Source of the DNA: Burkholderiales bacterium
GTDB lineage: Bacteria; Pseudomonadota; Gammaproteobacteria; Burkholderiales; Burkholderiaceae_C
Direction of reading: 5' to 3'
Assembly (NCBI GenBank): GCA_016703325.1
Contig: JADJCH010000047.1
Coordinates: 1 to 24,914, forward strand
DNA length: 24,914 nucleotides
The stretch's first letter is position 1; the number at the start of each line of letters is the position of its first letter. The position numbers were made by a program, and so were the translations under genes. This document shows positions 12,891-20,169 of the stretch, piece by piece. Below the pieces are notes generated by a model. That model had not been told where the DNA came from. It was given only the letters and a program-made list of their open reading frames with translations, and searched no databases.

Positions 12891-12938
12891 GGGATGAATG
12901 ATAGTCAGTGGATTGAACTCATTGATGCATCTCAAAGG
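12878..12938. promoter_or_regulatory. Inverted repeat between LysR gene and oxidoreductase operon
   Basis: CCTTGAGATGCAT (12878-12890) is mirrored by ATGCATCTCAAAGG (12925-12938) with one extra A, about 34 bases apart. The left arm is the start of the LysR coding region itself. Paired sites spaced like this in a divergent region could be LysR recognition and activation sites. Confidence 0.45.
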
Positions 12939-13060
12939 CCTGCCTACAGTGCGGTGTTTTGCGCCCGACCCGGCGCCGAGGCCCCAACAAAGGAGACAGA
13001 CCGCAGGCAGATGCGCCGCACCCGAAGGTGCCGGCGCAGCAAGCCTGCGGGCGACACACG

Positions 13061-15277
13061 ATGGAAGTCCAGTTCACGAAGGAAGTCGAGCAGCTGCGGC
13101 TGGGCGCCGGCGAGGTGTTCCACGGCGAGGGCATCCTCGCCATCACCAAGGCGCTGCTGCAGTCCGGGGTCAGCTACGTGGGCGGCTACCAGGGCGCACC
13201 GGTGTCGCACCTGCTGGACGTGATGGTGCAGGCCCGTCCTTACCTGGACGAACTGGGCGTGCACGTGGAGGCCTGCTCCAACGAGGCCTCCGCCGCCGCG
13301 ATGCTGGGCGCCAGCCTGCACTACCCGCTGCGCGGTGCGGTGACCTGGAAGAGCATCGTCGGTACCAATGTGGCGGCTGATGCGCTGTCCAACCTGGCTT
13401 CCCCCGGCGTCACCGGCGGGGCATTGATCATCTCCGGCGAGGACTACGGCGAGGGCGCCAGCGTCATCCAGGAGCGCACCCACGCCTTTGCGATGAAGAG
13501 CACGCTGCTGCTGTTGGATCCGCGCCCGGACCTGGCGGTGATGGTGCGCATGGTGGAACACGGCTTCGCGCTGTCGGAGGCGTCCAACATGCCGGCCATC
13601 CTGCAGCTGCGCATCCGCACCTGCCATGTGCGCGGCAGCTTCGCGTGCAGCGACAACGCCGCGCCGCGCATTTCCTCCCGGCAGCCGCTGGCGGAGCCGG
13701 CCAGCTTCGACTACGGCCGCCTGGCGCATCCGCCGGTGATCTATGCGCATGAGAAGCGCAAGGTGGAGGAGCGAATCCCTGCCGCGCAGCGCTACATCGT
13801 TGAGCACCGGCTCAACGAGCACCTGCCGGGTGCCGTGCCGGGCGATGACCTGGCCGAGCTGGGGCTGATTCTGCAGGGCGGGCTGTACAACTCCCTGATC
13901 CGCGCGCTGCAACTGGCCGGGCTGGCCGATGCCTTCGGCGTCACGCCTCTGTCGCTGCTGCTGCTCAACGTCACCTACCCGATCGTGCCGCAGGAGGTGG
14001 CCGACTTCTGCCGTGGCAAGGCGGCGGTGCTGGTGCTGGAGGAGGGTTCGCCGGAGTACATCGAGAAGGACCTGCTGACCGCCCTGCACCGCCAGGGGGT
14101 GTCCACCCCGCTGCACGGCAAGGACCTGCTGAGTGCCGCCGGCGAGTACAACGTGGAGGTGATCGCCCGCGGCCTGCTCGCTTTCCTGCAGAAGCACCGG
14201 CCGCAGCGTGTCGGCGCGGGGTTGCAGACCTGGCAGACCTGGCTGGAGGGCAACCAGCGCCGCCGGGCGGACCTGGCCGCGCTGCTGGAGGCGCCGCTGC
14301 CGCCGCGCCCGCCCAACTTCTGCGTCGGCTGTCCGGAGCGGCCGGTGTTCTCCGCGCTCAAGCTGGCACAGCAGTCGGTGGGTCGGGTGCATGTGGCAGC
14401 GGACATCGGCTGCCACGCCTTCGCGACCTTCGAGCCGTTTTCCTCCGGCCATTCCATCCTGGGCTACGGCATGAGCCTGGCCAGCCGCGCCGGGGTGTCG
14501 CCCTTCATGGAGCGGCGGGTGGTGTCGGTGATGGGCGACGGGGGCTTCTGGCACAACGGCCTGCTCACCGGGGTGCAGAGCGCGCTGTTCAACGGGGACG
14601 ACGCGGTGCTGCTGATCATGAAGAACGGCTACACCTCCGCCACCGGCACGCAGGACATCATCTCCACCCCCGACGATGCGGCCAAGGAGGCCGCGGTGGA
14701 CAAGCACCAGAGCCTGGCGCACCAGAACCAGACCATCGAGGCCACGCTGCGCGGCCTGGGTGTGCAGTGGCTGCGCAGCGTGGACAACTACGACGTCGCC
14801 ACCATGCGCGGCACGCTGGAGGAGGCGCTGACCACCGAATTCAGCGGGCTGAAGGTGATCATTGCCGAGGGCGAGTGCCAGCTGGAGCGGCAGCGCCGCA
14901 TCAAGCCCTGGCTGGCTGGCCGCCTGAAGCGCGGCGAGCGGGTGGAGCGCGTTCGCTACGGCGTGGATGAGGATGTGTGCACCGGCGACCATGCCTGCAT
15001 TCGCCTGTCCGGCTGCCCGACGCTGACGCTCAAGGACAACCCCGATCCGCTGCGGGTGGACCCGGTGGCCACGGTGCAGTCCGGCTGCGTGGGCTGCGGG
15101 CTGTGTGGCGCCAACGCCCAGGCCGCCACCCTCTGCCCGAGCTTCTACCGGGCCGAGCTGGTGCGCAACCCCGGCTGGAAGGAGCGCCTGGCCGACGGTT
15201 GGCGCAGCTGGTGGCGGCAGCGGTTGCTGTCGCGCAGTGGGGCTACACAGTCGACTGCGCAGGAGGTGTCGGCATGA
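13061..15277 (+). CDS. iorA: Indolepyruvate:ferredoxin-type oxidoreductase, alpha subunit (738 aa)
   Basis: This thiamine-diphosphate enzyme oxidises a 2-oxoacid to acyl-CoA and CO2 with ferredoxin as acceptor. Domains in order: the pyrimidine-binding domain (HGEGILAITKALLQSG, YQGAPVSHLLD, EACSNEASAAAMLGAS), a central domain, the pyrophosphate-binding domain with GDGGFWHNGLL and MKNGYTSATGTQ, and a C-terminal iron-sulfur region with CTGDHAC, SGC and CVGCGLCG followed by ATLC. Length fits IorA. ATG 13061 lies before the conserved part but has only a weak ribosome site; GTG 13028 is an alternative. Its stop overlaps the next start (ATGA). The true substrate could be an aryl pyruvate or another 2-oxoacid. 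Confidence 0.9.
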   Translation: MEVQFTKEVEQLRLGAGEVFHGEGILAITKALLQSGVSYVGGYQGAPVSHLLDVMVQARPYLDELGVHVEACSNEASAAAMLGASLHYPLRGAVTWKSIVGTNVAADALSNLASPGVTGGALIISGEDYGEGASVIQERTHAFAMKSTLLLLDPRPDLAVMVRMVEHGFALSEASNMPAILQLRIRTCHVRGSFACSDNAAPRISSRQPLAEPASFDYGRLAHPPVIYAHEKRKVEERIPAAQRYIVEHRLNEHLPGAVPGDDLAELGLILQGGLYNSLIRALQLAGLADAFGVTPLSLLLLNVTYPIVPQEVADFCRGKAAVLVLEEGSPEYIEKDLLTALHRQGVSTPLHGKDLLSAAGEYNVEVIARGLLAFLQKHRPQRVGAGLQTWQTWLEGNQRRRADLAALLEAPLPPRPPNFCVGCPERPVFSALKLAQQSVGRVHVAADIGCHAFATFEPFSSGHSILGYGMSLASRAGVSPFMERRVVSVMGDGGFWHNGLLTGVQSALFNGDDAVLLIMKNGYTSATGTQDIISTPDDAAKEAAVDKHQSLAHQNQTIEATLRGLGVQWLRSVDNYDVATMRGTLEEALTTEFSGLKVIIAEGECQLERQRRIKPWLAGRLKRGERVERVRYGVDEDVCTGDHACIRLSGCPTLTLKDNPDPLRVDPVATVQSGCVGCGLCGANAQAATLCPSFYRAELVRNPGWKERLADGWRSWWRQRLLSRSGATQSTAQEVSA

Positions 15278-17004
15278 ACACGACTTTGACGATGCCGACG
15301 CCCCGCGGCGACGCGCCGCTGACGATGCTGCTCTGCGCCCTGGGGGGCGAAGGCGGCGGCGTGCTGGCCGACTGGCTGGTGGACACCGCGCTGCACTGCG
15401 GCCACCCGGTGCAGGCCACCTCCATCCCCGGCGTGGCACAGCGCACCGGCGCGACCACCTACTATGTGGAGATCTCGCCGCGTTCGCTGGCTGAGCTGGG
15501 CGGGCGCCGGCCGGTGTTCGGCCTGTACGCGGTGCCCGGCGCGCTGGACCTGCTGGTGGGCTCCGAGCTGCTGGAGCTGGCGCGCCAGGCGGTCAACGGC
15601 ATGGTGTCGAGCGACCGCACCGCGGTGATCGCCTCCAGCAGCCGCACGCTGACCACGGTGGAGAAGATGGGCCTGGGCGATGGCCGCGTGCCCAGTGAGC
15701 GGCTGGTGGAGGTGCTGCGCCGCAGTGCCCAGGCGCTGGAGCTGCACGACCTGGGCGCGCTGGCCGCCGAAGCGGGCACGGTGATCAGCGCGGTGATGTT
15801 CGGCGCCATTGCCGGCTGGTGTGTGGCGCAGGGGCGCCTGCCCTTTGCGCGGCAGGCTTACGAAGACAGCATCCGCCGCACCGGCGTGGGCGTGCAGGCC
15901 AGTCTGAAGGGGTTTGGCCTGGCCTTTGACCGAGTGTCGGCCAGCGCCCGCGGCCAGGCCGCGGCCCGGGCGCTGCTGGACGACCTGCTGCCCACCCCGC
16001 AGCCCGTTCCATCGGCGCTGGCCGGGCGCCAGGCAGACGGGCCGGCCAATGGGGGCCTGGTCGCGGCCGATCTGGCTGCGTTCCCTGACTCCGCCCGGCA
16101 ATGGGTCCGCCTGGGCCATGCCCGGGTGGTGGAGTACCAGGATGCGGCCTATGGCAGGCTGTACCTGCAACGCCTGCAGCGCATCGCTGCGGTGGGGGGG
16201 GAGCCCACCGCGGTGCCCGGGGGGCCCGGGATGCCCAGGGCCATGGATTCGGGCGACGCCCTGGGCACGCTGGTCGGCGAGGTGGCCCGCTGGCTGGCGC
16301 TGTGGATGGCCTTTGACGACATCGTGCGGGTGGCCGATCTGAAGAGCCGGGCGAGCCGCTGGGAGCGGGTCCAGCGGGAAACCCAGGTACAGGCTGGCGA
16401 AGTGGTCCGGCTCTACGAACACTTCAAGCCCGGTGTCGAGGAGCTGGCCGACCTGCTGCCGCCGCGCTGGGCCGAGGCGCTGCGCCGGCAGGAGGCGCGC
16501 AGGCTGGCGGCCGGGCAGGCGCCGCGGGAATGGTCGCTGCGCCTGCCCACGCACCGTCTGCACGGTTTGCTGGGGCTGCGACTGCTGGCCTCGCTGAAGG
16601 GGCTTCGCCGTCGGGGCAGCCGTTGGGCGAACGAGCAGGCGGCCATCGAGCGCTGGCTTCAGGCGGTGGAGGCGGGGGCGCGGCGCTCGCTGGGGTCAGG
16701 GTTTGATCTGGGGCTTGAGGTGGCGTGCTGCGGGCGATTGATCAAGGGCTACGGCAGCACCCATCGGCGCGGTCGCCAGGGCCTGGATCGGTTGCTGGAG
16801 GCACTGGAGGGCCGGCTGGGTGGGCGGCCGGCAGACGAGGCCCGGGTGGCGCTGCGTCAACTGCGCGAGGCCGCCCTGGCCGACGAAGGTGGGATGGCGC
16901 TGCAGAGGGGCTTGGCGGCCCAGGGTTTGCCGCAGCGGGCCGTGGCGGAGTTGCCGATCCGCTTCGTCCGACGACGCCCGGCTGCGGCGGAGACTGGAGA
17001 TTGA
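15274..17004 (+). CDS. iorB: Indolepyruvate:ferredoxin-type oxidoreductase, beta subunit fused to DUF6537-like domain (576 aa)
   Basis: The first about 210 residues are the POR-gamma/IorB domain: LCALGGEGGGVLADWL, SIPGVAQRTGATTYYVEI, PVFGLYAVPGALDLLVGSELLE, and FGAIAGWCVAQGRLPF. The remaining about 330 residues are a long extension with VVEYQDAAYGRLYLQRLQRI and CCGRLIKGYGSTHRRGRQGLDRLLE, matching the DUF6537-type domain found in proteobacterial IorB-family proteins and in large one-chain versions. Archaeal IorB is only about 200 residues, so this is the long form. ATG 15274 overlaps the iorA stop, so the two are translationally coupled. It acts with the alpha subunit in the cytoplasm. Confidence 0.9.
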   Translation: MNTTLTMPTPRGDAPLTMLLCALGGEGGGVLADWLVDTALHCGHPVQATSIPGVAQRTGATTYYVEISPRSLAELGGRRPVFGLYAVPGALDLLVGSELLELARQAVNGMVSSDRTAVIASSSRTLTTVEKMGLGDGRVPSERLVEVLRRSAQALELHDLGALAAEAGTVISAVMFGAIAGWCVAQGRLPFARQAYEDSIRRTGVGVQASLKGFGLAFDRVSASARGQAAARALLDDLLPTPQPVPSALAGRQADGPANGGLVAADLAAFPDSARQWVRLGHARVVEYQDAAYGRLYLQRLQRIAAVGGEPTAVPGGPGMPRAMDSGDALGTLVGEVARWLALWMAFDDIVRVADLKSRASRWERVQRETQVQAGEVVRLYEHFKPGVEELADLLPPRWAEALRRQEARRLAAGQAPREWSLRLPTHRLHGLLGLRLLASLKGLRRRGSRWANEQAAIERWLQAVEAGARRSLGSGFDLGLEVACCGRLIKGYGSTHRRGRQGLDRLLEALEGRLGGRPADEARVALRQLREAALADEGGMALQRGLAAQGLPQRAVAELPIRFVRRRPAAAETGD

Positions 17005-17034
17005 GGGTAAACCCTTGTGAGAATGCCGATTCTC
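17004..17034. promoter_or_regulatory. Two tandem small inverted repeats between iorB and TRAP genes
   Basis: AGGGT-AA-ACCCT (17004-17015) starts at the iorB stop, and GAGAAT-GCCG-ATTCTC (17019-17034) follows. Neither is followed by a T-run. They could be an operator or an mRNA processing or attenuation element in the 168-base gap before dctQ. The rest of that gap holds no gene. Confidence 0.4.
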
Positions 17035-17172
17035 GATATCTGCTAGTCCACGCCTTGCCTGGACGGCATGGCTGGGGCTCACCAGAATCGCGCAGCTTGT
17101 CGGCAGGTGAGCAAATCTCGATGCTGCCGCAGCTCGGAACCCTGACGACGTTGTGAAGAGGAGAACCAAGAA

Positions 17173-17724
17173 ATGCAAGAACCACTGCCGGATACCCCCG
17201 GCTCCGCCAGTGCCGGATTCGGCCCGGTGGGGCGGGGTCTGCTGCTGCTGTGCAAGGTGGGATCGGTCCTGGGTGGGCTGATCTTTGTGGCGCTGGTGGT
17301 CATGTCGATCGTCTCGATCGTTGGACGCAAGCTGGCCTCGGCGCCGGTGCCGGGTGACCTGGAACTGATGCAGATGGGGTCGGCGGTGGGGGCCGCGGCC
17401 TTTTTTGCCTACTGCCACATGACGCGCAACGATGTGAAGGTGGACTTCTTCACCCAGAACTGGAACCCCCGGGTGGTGGCGTTGCTGGATGCCCTGGGTT
17501 CCCTGCTGGTGGCCCTGTTCGGGGTGCTGTTCACCTGGCGCACCTGGGTGGGTGCGATGACCCTCAAGGAGTACGGCGAGACCTCTGCCATCCTGGGCTG
17601 GCCGGTGTGGGTGGCTCAGGTGCTGATGGTGCCGGGCTTCTTTCTGATGGCTGCGGCCGGTTTCTACATGTGCTTCCACTTCCTCACCCGTGAGGGCAAG
17701 GGCGCCACGAAGGGGGTCGCATGA
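17173..17724 (+). CDS. dctQ: TRAP transporter small permease, DctQ type (183 aa)
   Basis: Four hydrophobic segments (about residues 24-48, 62-80, 98-118 and 138-165) and the LELMQMGSAVGAAAFFAYCHMTRNDVKVDFF motif identify the small membrane subunit of a tripartite ATP-independent periplasmic transporter. It joins the large permease in the inner membrane. AGGAG lies about 10 bases before ATG 17173. The ATGA overlap with the next gene shows coupling. Length is normal for the family. Confidence 0.93.
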   Translation: MQEPLPDTPGSASAGFGPVGRGLLLLCKVGSVLGGLIFVALVVMSIVSIVGRKLASAPVPGDLELMQMGSAVGAAAFFAYCHMTRNDVKVDFFTQNWNPRVVALLDALGSLLVALFGVLFTWRTWVGAMTLKEYGETSAILGWPVWVAQVLMVPGFFLMAAAGFYMCFHFLTREGKGATKGVA

Positions 17725-19052
17725 GCGGCATTGCAGTCGGGGGTTTCATCTTCCTGGGCCTGATGGTCCTGCTGGTGGTGCGGGTGCCGATCGGCATCGC
17801 GATGTTCATGGCCGGTGCGGGCGGCTACGTGTTCCTGAACGGCGGCGAAGCGATGGGCCTGCTGAACACGTTGAAGAACTCGGCCTATGCCCGCCTGTCG
17901 AACTACGACCTGGCGGTGCTGCCGTTGTTCATGCTGATGGGGCAGTTCGCCACCCACGGCGGGCTGAGCCGCAGTCTGTTCCGCTTCGTCAGTGCCTTCC
18001 TCGGGCACCGGCGCGGCGGCATTGCGATGGCTTCAGTGGGTGCGTGCGCGGGTTTCGGTGCGATCTGTGGCTCCTCGCTGGCCACCGCGGCCACGATGGG
18101 TCAGGTGGCCCTGCCGGAGCTCAAGCGCCATGGCTACGCCGGCAGCCTGGCCACCGGCGCACTGGCCGCCGGCGGCACGCTGGGCATCATGATCCCGCCG
18201 TCGGTGCCGCTGGTGATCTATGCCATCCTGACGCAGGAGTCCATCGGCAAGCTGTTCATGGCTGCGGTGCTGCCGGGCCTGATCGCGATGGTGGGCTACA
18301 TGATCGTGATCCAGATCCTGGTGGCCTGGAAGCCGCACATCGGCCCCGCCGGTGAGCGCACCCCCTGGCCGGAGCGCATCCGCTCCCTGCTGGAGGTGCT
18401 GCCGGTGCTGCTGGTGTTCGTGGTGGTGATCGTGGGCATCTACGGCGGCTGGGCCAACCCGACCGAGGCGGCCGCCATCGGTGCCGCGGCCTGCGGCATC
18501 CTGGCGGTGACCACCGGTGGCATGCGGCTCAAGGGTCTGCTCGACAGCGCCCTGGGCACCGCGCAGGCCACCGCGATGATCTTCCTGGTGCTGATGGGCG
18601 CGGACATGCTCAACACCGCACTCGCGCTGTCCCAGATGCCGGCGGAATTGGCCACCTGGGTGCAGGGCAGCGGTCTGCCGCCGCTGCTGGTGTTGACCGC
18701 CATCCTGGTGATCTACGTCTTCCTGGGCTGCGTGATGGACTCGCTGGCCATGATCCTGCTGACCATCCCGATCTTCTACCCGGTGATCATGGGGCTGGAC
18801 TTCTACGGCATGGGGCCGACGGACAAGTCAATCTGGTTCGGCATCCTGGCATTGATGGTGGTGGAGATCGGTCTGGTCCACCCGCCGGTGGGGATGAACG
18901 TTTACATCATCAACCGGCTCGCCAAGGACGTGCCGCTCACCGAAACCTTCAAGGGCGTGGTGCCCTTCCTGCTGTCGGATCTGGTGCGCATCGTGATGCT
19001 GGTGCTGTTCCCGAGCATCTGCCTGGTGCTTGTCAAGACGTTCAGTCCCTGA
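17721..19052 (+). CDS. dctM: TRAP transporter large permease, DctM type (443 aa)
   Basis: About a dozen membrane segments and family landmarks are seen: RVPIGIAMFMAGAGG, LPLFMLMGQFATHGGLSRSLF, GAICGSSLATAATMGQVALPELKRHGY, GALAAGGTLGIMIPPSVPLVIYAILTQ and VEIGLVHPPVGMNVYIIN. This subunit forms the sodium-driven transport path for organic acids. It starts within the dctQ stop. The length matches DctM proteins. Confidence 0.95.
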   Translation: MSGIAVGGFIFLGLMVLLVVRVPIGIAMFMAGAGGYVFLNGGEAMGLLNTLKNSAYARLSNYDLAVLPLFMLMGQFATHGGLSRSLFRFVSAFLGHRRGGIAMASVGACAGFGAICGSSLATAATMGQVALPELKRHGYAGSLATGALAAGGTLGIMIPPSVPLVIYAILTQESIGKLFMAAVLPGLIAMVGYMIVIQILVAWKPHIGPAGERTPWPERIRSLLEVLPVLLVFVVVIVGIYGGWANPTEAAAIGAAACGILAVTTGGMRLKGLLDSALGTAQATAMIFLVLMGADMLNTALALSQMPAELATWVQGSGLPPLLVLTAILVIYVFLGCVMDSLAMILLTIPIFYPVIMGLDFYGMGPTDKSIWFGILALMVVEIGLVHPPVGMNVYIINRLAKDVPLTETFKGVVPFLLSDLVRIVMLVLFPSICLVLVKTFSP

Positions 19053-19131
19053 TGACCGACCCGCCGGGGCAGGTGGCATCCTCCCGCCCCGGTGCCTGAA
19101 TACCTCAACCCCCATCCGCAAGGAGACATCG

Positions 19132-20169
19132 ATGAAGACTTCCGCCACGCTCAAGCTGGTTGCCGCTGCCGCCCTGGTGGCCGTCGGCGGCGCCGCGCAG
19201 GCTCAGCAGATCACCCTGAAGGTGCATCACTTCCTGCCCAGCACCTCCAGCTCGCAGGTCAAGCTGATCCAGCCCTGGTGCGACAAGATCCAGAAGGAGT
19301 CGAAGGACCGCCTGAAGTGCCAGATCTACCCGTCGCTGCAGCTCGGCGGCACGCCCGCTCAGCTGATGGACCAGGTGCGTGACGGCGTGGCCGACATCGT
19401 CTGGGCGGTGCCCACCTATGCAGCCGGCCGCTACACCAAGTCGGAGGTGTTCGAGCTGCCCTTCATGACCACCTCGGCCAAGGGCAGCAGCCAGGCGCTG
19501 TACACCTACATCCAGAAGAACGCGCTGGATGAGTTCAAGGGCGTGAAGATCCTCTTCAACCACGTGCACGACGGCACCCTGCTGCACTTCCGCAACAAGG
19601 AAGTCACCAAGCTGGAGGACCTCAAGGGCCTGAAGATCCGCGCCGCCACCCGCATCAACTCGCAGATGATCGCCGCCATGGGCGCCACCCCGGTGCAGAT
19701 GCCGCTGCCGGCGGTGCCGGAATCGCTGGCCAAGGGTGTGATCGATGGCGCCAGCGTGCCCTGGGAAGGTGCACCGTCCATCAAGCTGCAGGAAATCGCC
19801 AAGTTCGCGCTGGACACCTCGGCCGGCATGCCGCGCATGGCCAACACGATCTTCGCCTTTGCGATGACCCAGGCCAAGTACGACAGCCTGCCGGCCGATC
19901 TGAAGAAGGTGATCGACGACAACTCCGGTCTGGCCGCCTCCGCCTGGGCCGGTGAGAGCGCGTTCGACGCCATCGTGCAGCCGCACCAGAAGATTGCCCG
20001 GGATGCCGGCCAGAAGATCAGCTTCATCGATGCGGCCGAGTACCAGCGCTGGGTCAAGGTGACCGAGCAGATCGACGACGAGTGGGTCAAGAGCGTCACC
20101 GCCAAGGGCCTGGACGGCAAGAAGCTGCTGGATGAAGCCCGCGCACTGATCAAGCAGTACAGCAAGTGA
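19132..20169 (+). CDS. dctP: TRAP transporter periplasmic binding protein, DctP type (345 aa)
   Basis: A signal peptide (MKTSATLKLVAAAALVAVGGAAQA, cleavage before QQ) precedes a DctP fold: ITLKVHHFLPSTSS, GVADIVWAVPTYAAGRY, FELPFMTT, and LEDLKGLKIRAATRINSQMIAAMGATPVQMPLPAVPESLAKGVIDGA. The arginine in KIRAATR is the position that usually binds the ligand carboxylate. AGGAG (19121-19125) is 6 bases before ATG 19132. It ends the iorAB-dctQMP run, followed by a terminator. The ligand is unknown; an organic acid that feeds the oxidoreductase is a reasonable guess. Confidence 0.95.
   Translation: MKTSATLKLVAAAALVAVGGAAQAQQITLKVHHFLPSTSSSQVKLIQPWCDKIQKESKDRLKCQIYPSLQLGGTPAQLMDQVRDGVADIVWAVPTYAAGRYTKSEVFELPFMTTSAKGSSQALYTYIQKNALDEFKGVKILFNHVHDGTLLHFRNKEVTKLEDLKGLKIRAATRINSQMIAAMGATPVQMPLPAVPESLAKGVIDGASVPWEGAPSIKLQEIAKFALDTSAGMPRMANTIFAFAMTQAKYDSLPADLKKVIDDNSGLAASAWAGESAFDAIVQPHQKIARDAGQKISFIDAAEYQRWVKVTEQIDDEWVKSVTAKGLDGKKLLDEARALIKQYSK

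Noticed and set aside
12944..15439. An 831-codon minus-strand open frame opposite iorA
   Set aside because: Rich in Q, H, R and A as expected from the antisense of GC-rich coding DNA; the plus-strand frame has clear thiamine-diphosphate and iron-sulfur motifs.
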